The notes beneath the pieces are model-generated. The model was given only the letters and a program-made list of their open reading frames with translations, was not told the origin of the DNA and did not search any database. A stretch of DNA of 41,905 nt from a virus, in IMG/VR virus record IMGVR_UViG_3300010413_000073, positions 1-41,905 of that record; one strand, written 5' to 3'. A program made the translations under genes and the position numbers. Below, one piece after another: positions 1 through 7,170 of the stretch (the first letter of the stretch is position 1; each line of letters begins with the position of its first letter).

Positions 1-144
1 GCGGATCGCGATTTCGGTTTCGCCGCAGCAATTCCAAATGTTGAAACCGATCCAGCCTTCGCGCTCGATTGCGGTGAAGCTGTTGCGGCTGCCACCGACC
101 AGCCAAAGGCCCACAACGCCCAGCGTGTGCGCTTCGTTGCGATC
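1..144. repeat. terminal direct repeat, left copy (circular overlap)
   Basis: These 144 bases are identical to 41762-41905. The repeat falls inside one open reading frame that reads cleanly across the join, so the unit genome is about 41,761 bp and the map is circular or circularly permuted. An overlap of this length is more likely to come from assembly of a circular or permuted genome than to be a true physical terminal repeat, but the sequence alone cannot separate the two. Confidence 0.95.
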
Positions 145-294
145 TTCGAACACTGCCGGCGTGAAGCCGTCATCGTTCAGGCTTTCAACCATGTCTGACA
201 TGCCGCTGAAACTTGAAATCGCACGAACGTGCAACTTGTCCTGATTCTTGCGGATGAAAGCCTTGATGGTTGCTTTGGTGATTTTCTTGGTCAT
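1..294 (-). CDS. hypothetical small phage protein (cut by the window edge)
   Basis: The reading frame begins MTKKITKATIKAF at the ATG at 294 and runs off the left edge; it continues at 41761 on the circular map and stops at 41756, giving 99 residues. The start is preceded by a GAGGGCAAG sequence that can act as a ribosome site and by the palindromic early promoter at 348-376. The N-terminus is basic. The C-terminal half is rich in G and W and ends with an NCCGET stretch. I do not recognise the family. It is the first gene of the small-gene block transcribed after the packaging genes, so an early host-interaction role is possible but is only inferred from position. Confidence 0.8.
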   Translation of the reverse strand, partial: MTKKITKATIKAFIRKNQDKLHVRAISSFSGMSDMVESLNDDGFTPAVFEDRNEAHTLGVVGLWLVGGSRNSFTAIEREGWIGFNIWNCCGETEIAIR

Positions 295-347
295 TGTCTT
301 GCCCTCTGCGGTGTTTTCGTTGGGCCGATCGTGCCGGCCATGTGCGA

Positions 348-376
348 ACACTAATCGTTATTGACGGGGCCGTCAA
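348..376 (-). promoter_or_regulatory. early promoter with palindromic operator (copy 1)
   Basis: On the minus strand, -35 TTGACG (371-376) lies in the perfect palindrome TTGACGGCCCCGTCAA apart from its two central bases. After exactly 17 bp comes -10 TAGTGT (348-353). It sits between the MuF-like gene stop and the 99-residue gene. The sequence from the stop region through the palindrome is nearly identical to the copy at 39136-39164. Confidence 0.75.
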
Positions 377-386
377 CAAGAAAGAT

Positions 387-1202
387 TCAATCGATGATCA
401 GTTCATAGGTGCAGCGGCATTGATAATCGACGCCGGGCAAAAGCATTTTCCCGTCGATCGATGAATGCAGCCCGACGGCTAGATCGAATTCCTTGCCGTT
501 GCGGTCTTTGTGTGAGGCGCGAACACGTTCATCGTGCGACGTGATCCAACGGGCCTTGGTGATGCCCAGATTTTGCGCCCTGATCTTCGTCGTCACGCTG
601 TTGAAATTGGCGATCTGATTGCGGGCGACGAACTTCGCGTGGTTAGTCCGCTTTTCAGTCAGCCCGGCGAATCGTTTCATCACGTCGGCCAGCGATTGGC
701 CTTGGGTCATCGCCTGCAGACTGTGGTTCGTGTACGCGGCCAAGGTTTCATCGCGCAGGGTCTTGACCCATTGCGTTGTTTCCAAAATCAGCGCATTGAT
801 CGCCGGCGTCAAGCCTTCGGTGTTGGTCAGTTCAAGCGTGCTGATCCCGATCCGGCTTTCAACAAGGCTGTATAGCTGGGACTGATTGCGAGCGTTGACC
901 TTGCCCATGATCTTTCGGACATATTCTTCGATTCGCTTGTCGTCGAACTGCCGAAGCAACTTTCGCCGGGCACGGTTGGCCAACTGCAGATAGATCGCCG
1001 CATAGTTGCCGACTTGGGCGTCGGCGAACTTTTCGATCGTGCCCTGATTCAATTGCCCGAAAACCTGATTGGTCCAACGCTGGTTCATCTGTTCGACCAT
1101 ATAGGTGATGAACTTCGCGAATTCCGTTTCTTGCGCCTTGGGCGGCTTGGGGGATTTCAGCGCGATCGGGCTGTCAACTTCGAATTTGCGGACGGCCATC
1201 AT
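387..1202 (-). CDS. MuF / SPP1 gp7-like minor head protein
   Basis: A 271-residue protein of the phage head morphogenesis (SPP1 gp7, Mu gpF) family, a minor capsid protein that associates with the portal inside the procapsid. The signature is in the C-terminal third: ARWITSHDERVRASHKDRNG followed by PGVDYQCRCTYEL, the conserved D/R-S-H and PxC-x-C pattern of the MuF domain. The N-terminal half is mainly helical. It starts with two ATGs whose first overlaps the portal stop (ATGATG), so translation is coupled to the portal. No toxin domain is fused at the C-terminus, unlike some MuF proteins. Its stop lies just upstream of the early promoter at 348-376. Confidence 0.9.
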   Translation of the reverse strand: MMAVRKFEVDSPIALKSPKPPKAQETEFAKFITYMVEQMNQRWTNQVFGQLNQGTIEKFADAQVGNYAAIYLQLANRARRKLLRQFDDKRIEEYVRKIMGKVNARNQSQLYSLVESRIGISTLELTNTEGLTPAINALILETTQWVKTLRDETLAAYTNHSLQAMTQGQSLADVMKRFAGLTEKRTNHAKFVARNQIANFNSVTTKIRAQNLGITKARWITSHDERVRASHKDRNGKEFDLAVGLHSSIDGKMLLPGVDYQCRCTYELIID

Positions 1203-2413
1203 TCGGCCCCGGGTTCATCGTTGTCAATGCCGGCATCGCCGAACACTTGGGCGAATTCGTCTTTCTGCAGAATGTCGCGGTCCGCCAGATAGGTGCCATA
1301 GTCTTCGCCCATGTTGAACAGCTTCACCGCGTTGTCGATCGCCTTGGTTTCATAGTCTAGCCGATCCATGGCCGATTCGCCTTGGTTGTCTTTGAATTCG
1401 ACTTCGCCCTGCCCGCATTTCCGCATCAGTAGATTGATCGGTTCAAGCAAGTGATCGCTTTGCAGGGTTTCGATAGTGTCTTGGAAGATTTGGCGTTCAT
1501 CCTGCCCCGTGCTGTTCAGGCCACGGACGTTTTCACCGACCAGAACGGCCAGCGGGATACCGGTCACCATGGCCAGCCGGCGCAACGTGATTTGATCAGC
1601 GTCGGGCAGGTTGGTCAACGTCTGGGTGACCACTTCGACCGCATCTTCGGCATCGATCAGGCCGGCAGCGTACACGCCGCGCAGGTCTTCCAGCCGGCCG
1701 AAATAGTCCACCATGTCTTGTTCGTTTCCGGACTGCATGGCGTCTTTGAAGCCAACAATTTTGTAGAACAGCGTCGAAGCCTTTTCGAGTACCCGAGGCG
1801 ATGCACGTTGCACAATACCGTCGGCGACCAACTGTTCATGGATCAGGTCGAATTCACTGATTCCGCCATATTTGAAGTGCGGGGCATCCATTTCGGGCGG
1901 TTCGACATACACGAACGGCACGACGCGGGAATGATGGATCGGCACACCGCGCACGATGTAGGTCCGGGGCTTGTAATAGCCGGCGCTTTGAACATCCATA
2001 TCGACGTTCGCGACTGACAGCATATCGTCGCCAAAAACGCTGATCCGCATCCGCGCCGGGTCCGGCACGCCCTGCAGTGGTTTCGATAGATCGTCGCCCG
2101 GTGCATGGATCACGACGATGCCACGGCCGAAACCCACCATCCAGCGGGCCGCCGCCTTGACGTGTTTCTGCAAGTGTTTGCGATAGAACTTTTCATCCTC
2201 TTTGCTTTCGAACGAAAGGGTGTCATTCAGGGCATAGCCGGATTTCAGGCGAACGATTTTATTGCCGATGCCGGTCCGATAGATTTGGCGCTTTTCTTCG
2301 TCGCTTAACCGCTGGGACCAAAAACCGTTGTTCGCGGTGGTCGATCGATTGTTGATCAACGTCTGTGTGAAGCTGATCAATCCATCTTTGAATTTTTTCA
2401 GACTAAGGTTCAT
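1199..2413 (-). CDS. portal protein (DUF1073 type)
   Basis: A 404-residue protein forming the dodecameric DNA gate at the capsid vertex. The middle region (AARWMVGFGRGIVVIHAPG, then RVVPFVYVEPPE) and the segment GIPLAVLVGENVRGLNSTGQ are typical of the DUF1073/PF06381 portal group. The position between terminase and the MuF-like gene supports this strongly. The family is labelled Acb1-like N-terminal in databases, but no phosphoesterase domain is present, so anti-CBASS activity should not be assumed. The length is short but usual for this group. A GGGGTG ribosome site precedes the ATG at 2413, and the 3' end overlaps the next gene by four bases. Confidence 0.88.
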   Translation of the reverse strand: MNLSLKKFKDGLISFTQTLINNRSTTANNGFWSQRLSDEEKRQIYRTGIGNKIVRLKSGYALNDTLSFESKEDEKFYRKHLQKHVKAAARWMVGFGRGIVVIHAPGDDLSKPLQGVPDPARMRISVFGDDMLSVANVDMDVQSAGYYKPRTYIVRGVPIHHSRVVPFVYVEPPEMDAPHFKYGGISEFDLIHEQLVADGIVQRASPRVLEKASTLFYKIVGFKDAMQSGNEQDMVDYFGRLEDLRGVYAAGLIDAEDAVEVVTQTLTNLPDADQITLRRLAMVTGIPLAVLVGENVRGLNSTGQDERQIFQDTIETLQSDHLLEPINLLMRKCGQGEVEFKDNQGESAMDRLDYETKAIDNAVKLFNMGEDYGTYLADRDILQKDEFAQVFGDAGIDNDEPGAE

Positions 2414-2425
2414 TCAGGCACCCCG

Positions 2426-3805
2426 CTATAGAACTTTCCGATAGTCGATCACAGCGCCGACCAACGGATTGTAGGCCATGATGAAAGCATCGGCCAGATT
2501 CGGGGACTTCACGCCACGAATGTCAAGGTCTTTCTTGCTTTCGACTTTCACCTTGCCGGCGCTGTCGAAGTCACGGCGCGGTGTGGCCAGTTCATCGATC
2601 AATCGTTCAAGGTGCGGCATGTTGCTGTCGATCGCGATCAATTCGGATTCGTCGAACTTTTCGCCCTTGGTGACCGCGTTGAACGTATTGCGGAAACGAT
2701 CGGCGACCAGCCACCACGATTGTGCCTTCAAGTTGGCGAAAAAGTCTTTGTTTTTCACCCCGGGCATATATTCGCGTTCGGGTTTGACGATGGTCCGGCT
2801 TCCCGCATTGAACCCCGTGTAGCCGATCCGGGCGCGTGTGCTGACATTCAGTTCGCGGAACTTCGAACCGGCCCCAGCCCCGACACCGATGCAGTCATAG
2901 AAAATGTGCGCCTGCAGTTCCCGGGCGCTGGTATAGGCCCGCGTACAGCTTTGCAACAGTTCATCTTCGCCGCCCTTCCATTCATCGCAACCATGGGCCA
3001 AAACGCCCGTCACGCTGACCGTCGCGTTTTTGTCTTCGCCCGAATCCGCCACATCGTAGCCGACCCGCTTCCGACCGGTGATGTGAATGCCCAACTTTTT
3101 GTGAGCGTCGATGGCCGCCATGATGTGGGTCCGTTTGATGATGGTCGATTCTTCATCAGATCGCGGTTCGCCCAAATAGACGTGGCGGAATTCATCTTCG
3201 TCGCGGGCTTTCAGGGCCAAAGCACTGTCAAGGGCGGTTTGACTTAGAAACTGATTTTCGTCGAAGTTGATCTGTCGGATCACACTATTCGGCATGGGGT
3301 TCACGACGAAATTCCGCCATGCGAAATCGGTGACCAACTTCGGGTTGAACACAAGCCAGATTTGTGACCCATCCTTTCGAATCGTCGGTTCAAGTTCACG
3401 CCACTGTTCGGCGGTCAAAAACATCGCTTCTTCGATCCAACAAATGTCAATGCCTTCAAGCGATTTGATTTCTTCAAAGCTGCGATAGAGGCCATAGAAA
3501 ATGAATTCGCTTCCGGTGCACCGATGCACGATCTTGTTGTTCAGAATGATGAATTCAGCTTCAAGCCCGAATCGGGTGATCTGGTGTTTCAACAGTGTAT
3601 AGACCGATTCTTCGATCTTGTTCTGAAACTGCCGGGTGCAAAGAAATCGCAATTTGCAGTGTTGGGCCAGAAAGATCGCAAAGCCGGCCGCGTCCCAACT
3701 CTTCGACGATGACCGCCCGCCATATAGCACACGATACCGGGCGGCCGTTGCCCAGAACGTGCGCAGGACAGGATTCAGGCTAGGTTCGACGGATTTTAGG
3801 GTCAT
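2426..3805 (-). CDS. terminase large subunit
   Basis: A 459-residue DNA-packaging motor and nuclease of the PBSX/Terminase_3 type. From the ATG at 3805 the ATPase shows Walker A GGRSSSKS (about residues 29-36) and Walker B ICWIEEA (121-127), followed by the coupling segment WLVFNPK. The RNase H-like nuclease has its first aspartate in GYDVADSGEDKN (D251), a second in IFYDCIG (about 304), and a third near SPNLADAF. A longer reading frame extends upstream, but it would run through the terminase small subunit gene. The chosen ATG lies 26 bp inside the TerS 3' end, the usual coupled arrangement. Confidence 0.95.
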   Translation of the reverse strand: MTLKSVEPSLNPVLRTFWATAARYRVLYGGRSSSKSWDAAGFAIFLAQHCKLRFLCTRQFQNKIEESVYTLLKHQITRFGLEAEFIILNNKIVHRCTGSEFIFYGLYRSFEEIKSLEGIDICWIEEAMFLTAEQWRELEPTIRKDGSQIWLVFNPKLVTDFAWRNFVVNPMPNSVIRQINFDENQFLSQTALDSALALKARDEDEFRHVYLGEPRSDEESTIIKRTHIMAAIDAHKKLGIHITGRKRVGYDVADSGEDKNATVSVTGVLAHGCDEWKGGEDELLQSCTRAYTSARELQAHIFYDCIGVGAGAGSKFRELNVSTRARIGYTGFNAGSRTIVKPEREYMPGVKNKDFFANLKAQSWWLVADRFRNTFNAVTKGEKFDESELIAIDSNMPHLERLIDELATPRRDFDSAGKVKVESKKDLDIRGVKSPNLADAFIMAYNPLVGAVIDYRKVL

Positions 3806-4526
3806 CGTCTGCAGTGCCCGGGTTGCCGCCGTAGAATTCGGCCAGCGACATCGGCTTGAAGTCGCCACCGTTGTTCAGGTGGTTCGTGTTGTCAGTGAAC
3901 ATGGCCAAATGGCGCCCGATCAGTTCAAGGTTTTTGTCGCGGCTATGGGTCAGGATTTCGATCCCCCGCTGTGACACCTTCGCGCCGGCATATAGACGGC
4001 GGCCCGCTTCGGTCAATTGCTTGGTGTCTTTGATGATCAGTTTTTCTTCACCGAACCCGAAACATTCCGGACAGTCATCCGCCGGCGGGACACGCTGATC
4101 GAAATGAATGCCGCCTTTCACGTCCGGTTCGGGCGGGATCGGCTGGTTGGTTTGTTCAGCCTGTTCGCATGCGATCCGGTGACGGGCCTGCACGTTTTCC
4201 CATTCGGCCGGCGTGAAGGTATAGCGATGATCCGCGCCGTAGCAGTAGCGACAACAGACGCGGCGCACTTCGACCAATTCGTTCGGGTCGGCGCTGGCGG
4301 TCTGCCATAGCAGTCGCAGAACGTCTTCGGTTTTGATGTCGAGTTTTTCCATCCGTTCGATTTTCAGTTCGGTGATTTTCTGTTCGATGTCCGGATTTGT
4401 CAGCAAATCGGCAGCGCAACGTCGGGCCGATGATTTGCTGCACGACGGATAGGCGGCCATATATGCCCGGGTTCCATTGAAGTCGATCAGATATTCGCGA
4501 CAAAAAATTTCGTGTTGTGCCTTCAT
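3780..4526 (-). CDS. terminase small subunit with zinc-ribbon-like insert
   Basis: A 248-residue DNA-recognition subunit of the packaging enzyme. The N-terminus (HEIFCREYLIDFNGTRAYMA, then SSARRCAADLLTNPDIEQKI) matches the Terminase_2 helix-turn-helix region. The centre carries two cysteine pairs, VCCRYCYG near residue 90 and DDCPECFGFGE near 155, which could bind zinc; this makes it longer than the common 150-180 residue forms. An upstream start at 4586 is possible, but its extra 20 residues do not look like the family. No strong ribosome site is visible at 4526. The AT-rich gap follows upstream. Confidence 0.88.
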   Translation of the reverse strand: MKAQHEIFCREYLIDFNGTRAYMAAYPSCSKSSARRCAADLLTNPDIEQKITELKIERMEKLDIKTEDVLRLLWQTASADPNELVEVRRVCCRYCYGADHRYTFTPAEWENVQARHRIACEQAEQTNQPIPPEPDVKGGIHFDQRVPPADDCPECFGFGEEKLIIKDTKQLTEAGRRLYAGAKVSQRGIEILTHSRDKNLELIGRHLAMFTDNTNHLNNGGDFKPMSLAEFYGGNPGTADDDPKIRRT

Positions 4527-4870
4527 GCCCGCAATGTTAGCCCGTAAAACCGGCGGGACGCAAGCGCACCCCGTAACACCCCCCATTCACCCCGAATGTC
4601 CGGGGTATTGCTAACCGCTTGTTTTCTTTTATTCTTTTACCCTTTTACCCAAATACCCCGAATAGATAGAACTTATTGATAGAATAAAAGCATTGTAATT
4701 GTAATGATCATTATAGTTATACAATTATTTTGGTTTATAGTATAGAAAAGTGACGTTGGTTGGGGGTTAGGGGTAAATCGATCTAAGTGCCTGTTTTTAT
4801 TGACACCCCCCATGGGTAAGTTGACCGCCCGCGCCGTCGCAGTTAAGCTACGAACTTGGAGGTTGCCAAA
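4527..4870. other. divergent AT-rich intergenic region, candidate origin/control region
   Basis: This is the longest gene-free stretch (344 bp), between the divergent TerS and zinc-ribbon genes. About 4611-4760 is markedly AT-rich compared with the rest. It holds a 12-bp perfect palindrome TAATGATCATTA (4702-4713), arms AATTGTA/TACAATT (4697-4703 and 4720-4726), inverted arms CGGGGTATT/AATACCCCG (4601-4609 and 4652-4660), a tandem CTTTTACCC pair near 4634-4650, and two CCCCGAAT copies (4590 and 4656). A replication origin, packaging site or promoter region are all possible. No early-type palindrome promoter points toward TerS. Confidence 0.5.
4821..4849 (+). promoter_or_regulatory. probable promoter for the zinc-ribbon gene
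   Basis: -35 TTGACC (4821-4826), a 17-bp spacer and -10 TAAGCT (4844-4849). The spacing and the TTAAGCTACG around the -10 match the early promoter at 40673-40701, but the second half of the palindrome is degenerate (GCCGTCGC). The predicted transcription start is only a few bases before the GGAGG ribosome site at 4858-4862. Confidence 0.5.
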
Positions 4871-5623
4871 ATGTCACCGAAAGTTTTTCTGAAACCGGAT
4901 GGATCATATTCCCCCCATCCACCAACCAAACAAGACGCGATCAGCCTGCAGCGTCCGAAATACGACGACGGGACCATTTGCCCGGTTTGTTCAGCCTGTT
5001 CGATCAGGTACACCGCAAACGATCGATGCGCCCATTGCGCCGTCATTGAGGCGATGCACTTTTTCAACCGGGTAGTTCTGGGCGTCGAATGGCCGGCTGA
5101 ACTGCAGGTCACGGCCGACATGCAAACAGCCTATGAAGCGTTTCCCATGGCTGGGGTCAGACCACACCCCGGCGACCCGGCCGCGGCGCAAGCTGCGAAA
5201 TCGCCGATCTGGGTCCGGCTTGAACCGTGTTCGAAGGCTGGTCATCTGGGTGTTCGAATGATCAATGGGGGCTGTTGGTTCTGCAGCCGTGAAAGCAAGC
5301 CGCGTGACCCTGCCCGGGCCATGGCCAGAAACGCCGGCGCGACTTGGTACACTCCGACGGTCCCGTGCCCGAAGTGTGGAACGCTCGCCGACCGTCAAGT
5401 TCAAACCGATCGGTGTTCGCATTGCCAGCCGGCGCAACGCGGCCCGGGTGCCCTTGGTGCGGTGATAATGATGGAAGCGCCCGACCTGATCCTGTCGCGG
5501 TTCGATGCTCAAACGCTGGGCTATTCGGTCTATCGGACGGGGGAAGCCTGCCCGGCAGGTCATACCGGGTGGCGCTACGTTTCGACGGGGGCTTGTGTTG
5601 ACTGTTCGCAGGGTGTAGGGTAG
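4871..5623 (+). CDS. four-module zinc-ribbon protein, function unknown
   Basis: A 250-residue plus-strand protein with four cysteine/histidine clusters: C37/C40/C53/C56, C120-H124-C135-C138, C166/C169/C182/C185 and C227-H231-C242-C245. Modules one and three are CxxC...CxxC ribbons. Modules two and four share a C-x3-H-x-G...C-x2-C pattern, suggesting an internal duplication of a pair. The ATG at 4871 is chosen because GGAGG (4858-4862) is well spaced; an upstream TTG in frame overlaps that site. I do not recognise a named family. DNA, RNA or polymerase binding is plausible for such ribbons but is inference. A terminator hairpin follows directly. Confidence 0.8.
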   Translation: MSPKVFLKPDGSYSPHPPTKQDAISLQRPKYDDGTICPVCSACSIRYTANDRCAHCAVIEAMHFFNRVVLGVEWPAELQVTADMQTAYEAFPMAGVRPHPGDPAAAQAAKSPIWVRLEPCSKAGHLGVRMINGGCWFCSRESKPRDPARAMARNAGATWYTPTVPCPKCGTLADRQVQTDRCSHCQPAQRGPGALGAVIMMEAPDLILSRFDAQTLGYSVYRTGEACPAGHTGWRYVSTGACVDCSQGVG

Positions 5624-5643
5624 CCCCTCTGCGGTGGATGGGG

Positions 5644-5675
5644 AAAGGGTCAGCTTTCGGGCTGGCCCTTTTTTC
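5644..5675. terminator. bidirectional Rho-independent terminator
   Basis: AAGGGTCAGC (5645-5654), a six-base loop, and GCTGGCCCTT (5661-5670) followed by a T run on the plus strand form a 10-bp stem with one G-T pair. On the minus strand the stem is followed by TTTCC-like sequence. It separates the plus-strand zinc-ribbon gene from the convergent minus-strand operon, whose last stop (5650-5652) lies within the stem. Confidence 0.8.
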
Positions 5676-5868
5676 GTTCGTACAGATCGCGGTCCTCGTG
5701 CAATCGCCATGTATGATGGTGGTGGCAACGTCGGCACATCCATACCGAACTAAACGGATGTTGTGACCAGCGCATCCGGCCGAGAAGAACCGCCCGCTTT
5801 TTATGTCCCAGCAAACAAATCGAATACTTGACCACCTTCCGGGTGAATCTTCGGATTCGGGCTTTCAT
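5650..5868 (-). CDS. small basic zinc-binding protein (DUF1660-like?)
   Basis: A 72-residue, strongly basic protein, last in the replication-region operon. It has CLLGHKK followed after about 20 residues by WMCRRCHHHH, a C..H...CxxC arrangement resembling the small prophage DUF1660 proteins; this match is by eye and tentative. The ATG overlaps the upstream stop (ATGA). Its 3' end lies inside the bidirectional terminator. Function unknown. Confidence 0.65.
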   Translation of the reverse strand: MKARIRRFTRKVVKYSICLLGHKKRAVLLGRMRWSQHPFSSVWMCRRCHHHHTWRLHEDRDLYERKKGQPES

Positions 5869-6119
5869 GCTTCACCAATGAATGCCGCGGGATATCCGTT
5901 CGGGTGCCCGTCGCAGATCAGTACAGCCGTGAAGCCACTGTTGCCGCTACACAGGCCCGGACGTTCACCGCGTTTCAGCATATCCCGGAATTCGTCGAAA
6001 ACATTGAACATGTTCCACATGCGTGTTTGGTAGCTGCCTTCCGCGTAGAACTTCCCGGATGGCCTGAAATAGAGGACTTTGATCGTTGCCGGTTCGTCTA
6101 ACAGTTCGGGTTCACTCAT
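5865..6119 (-). CDS. hypothetical phage protein
   Basis: An 84-residue acidic protein with no motif I recognise. A central aromatic segment (TRMWNMFNVFDEFRDML) looks helical, and the C-terminal part (FTAVLICDGHPNGYPAAF) looks like beta strands. It is translationally coupled on both sides: its start lies inside the 3' end of the zinc-finger gene at 6112-6291 and its stop overlaps the next gene by four bases. The context is a run of small early genes. Confidence 0.65.
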   Translation of the reverse strand: MSEPELLDEPATIKVLYFRPSGKFYAEGSYQTRMWNMFNVFDEFRDMLKRGERPGLCSGNSGFTAVLICDGHPNGYPAAFIGEA

Positions 6120-6291
6120 GATTCATGTCCTCCTCTCTTGGTGCCTTGTAGGTCTTCGTGACCCCGGTCGAATAAGTGATCTTGCAGCCTTCCCCGCGAT
6201 CCCGGTGCGCTTTACGGTGCCGGGCGATCCCCAGACTGTAGAACGTCCGGCCGCATGTATGGCAAATGCAACAATTGTGACCACCGGCCAT
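6112..6291 (-). CDS. 59-residue C2H2-type zinc finger protein
   Basis: A short gene with a clear finger: CHTCGRTFYSLGIARHRKAH, i.e. CxxC, an aromatic, a hydrophobic and HxxxH. Two more cysteines precede it (NCCIC). The start ATG overlaps the exonuclease stop as TAATG, and the stop overlaps the following gene start (ATGAGTGA), so the gene is tightly embedded in the operon. It probably binds nucleic acid; whether it is a regulator or a partner of the neighbouring exonuclease is unknown. Confidence 0.72.
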   Translation of the reverse strand: MAGGHNCCICHTCGRTFYSLGIARHRKAHRDRGEGCKITYSTGVTKTYKAPREEDMNHE

Positions 6292-6806
6292 TAGGACACC
6301 CCCATCGCTGCGCGGATATCGATCAAGTGTTTCGCCTGCGAAATCGCATCATCCAGCGCGTTGTGATGCGTTCCGTGCCGGGCACCCATGCGGATATCAG
6401 GCCGGATATTCTTAAACGTCCGGTAGCATCGGTTTGCCCACCAATCCCAAGGCAAGTCGATATCGCAAACGCGGTAGCCTTCGGCCAGAATAACATTGTC
6501 GAAGTCTGATCCATTCCCCCACAGTGCCGACGGCTTCCCGCACCACAGCATGAATTCGACAAGTGCTTCCCGTAGCGGCGACGGATCGGTCACGATGGCT
6601 TTTCGCGCCGTGTCACTCTGCTGCAGCCACCAGTTCACCGTTTCAGGGTCGATCCGCAGCCCTTCCGCTACACAATCGCGCAAGCTAATAGTTCTGTAGA
6701 ACTGACCCCCAAGTCCTGATTGGTCGAACCGCACCGCGCCGATTGCTACGATCGCAGCGCCGGCACGATTCCCCATAGTTTCTAAGTCAAGCATGATTTC
6801 ATTCAC
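6291..6806 (-). CDS. DEDDh 3'-5' exonuclease (DnaQ / Rv2179c-like)
   Basis: A 171-residue metal-dependent 3'-5' exonuclease domain. Exo I is LDLET (D7, E9), exo II is NGSDFDN (D101), and exo III is HHNALDDA (H148, D152), giving the full DEDDh set. The spacing and the segment CYRTFKNI resemble the phage/prophage exonuclease group related to Rv2179c. It probably trims DNA or RNA 3' ends in replication or recombination. The start is GTG at 6806 with GGGGGTGA upstream; an ATG at 6794 is an alternative, but it would shorten the first strand. It overlaps both neighbours. Confidence 0.87.
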   Translation of the reverse strand: MNEIMLDLETMGNRAGAAIVAIGAVRFDQSGLGGQFYRTISLRDCVAEGLRIDPETVNWWLQQSDTARKAIVTDPSPLREALVEFMLWCGKPSALWGNGSDFDNVILAEGYRVCDIDLPWDWWANRCYRTFKNIRPDIRMGARHGTHHNALDDAISQAKHLIDIRAAMGVS

Positions 6807-7168
6807 CGGTCACCCCCTTCATCGTGCAGTTCTGGGAACGGGTTCCGGGTCAGGTTGTAACCCTCGCCGATCGCTTCGACCTGTTCGTGTGTCAATAACA
6901 TGCTGTCGATGCCCTGAATGACGTTCCGCAGCGTTTCTTCGGGTGTTGGCCAAAGTGGGTTTGCCGCATCCTGCCGAATCTGTTTCATCGCGCTGACGGT
7001 GCGCTGCAGGCCCAGACGCAATGCCCTAACTTCGTCGCACCCTGCCAATGCGGCCCGGGCCAATTCAGCCACTTCGGCAACCTTCGGGTGGTCCCGATAT
7101 TTCAGTTCAGCTTCGGCCGCTTCAAGCATCCGTTTCGCCTGATCTTCGATTTCAAGAATCCCTTTCAT
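6803..7168 (-). CDS. hypothetical helical protein
   Basis: A 121-residue, predominantly helical protein rich in A, E and R (AKRMLEAAEAELKYR, VAELARAALAGCDEV), perhaps with a coiled coil in the first 70 residues. No family recognised. Two in-frame ATGs lie six bases apart. AAGGAG is only two bases from the first and eight from the second, so the second (7168) is preferred. It ends overlapping the GTG start of the exonuclease by four bases. Confidence 0.7.
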   Translation of the reverse strand: MKGILEIEDQAKRMLEAAEAELKYRDHPKVAEVAELARAALAGCDEVRALRLGLQRTVSAMKQIRQDAANPLWPTPEETLRNVIQGIDSMLLTHEQVEAIGEGYNLTRNPFPELHDEGGDR

Positions 7169-7170
7169 GG

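Noticed and set aside
361-376. Palindromes TTGACGG-N2-CCGTCAA as Rho-independent terminators
   Set aside because: No T tract follows in either direction, stems are broken by the central bases, and the constant 17-bp distance to a -10 fits promoters better.
1199-2413. Anti-CBASS function for the portal because of the Acb1-like family label
   Set aside because: Only the portal-like domain is present; the gene has portal position and length, and there is no phosphoesterase domain.
4991-5743. 250-codon minus-strand open frame opposite the zinc-ribbon gene
   Set aside because: Runs through the terminator stem, has R-rich random composition and no ribosome site; the plus-strand gene has ordered cysteine modules and GGAGG.
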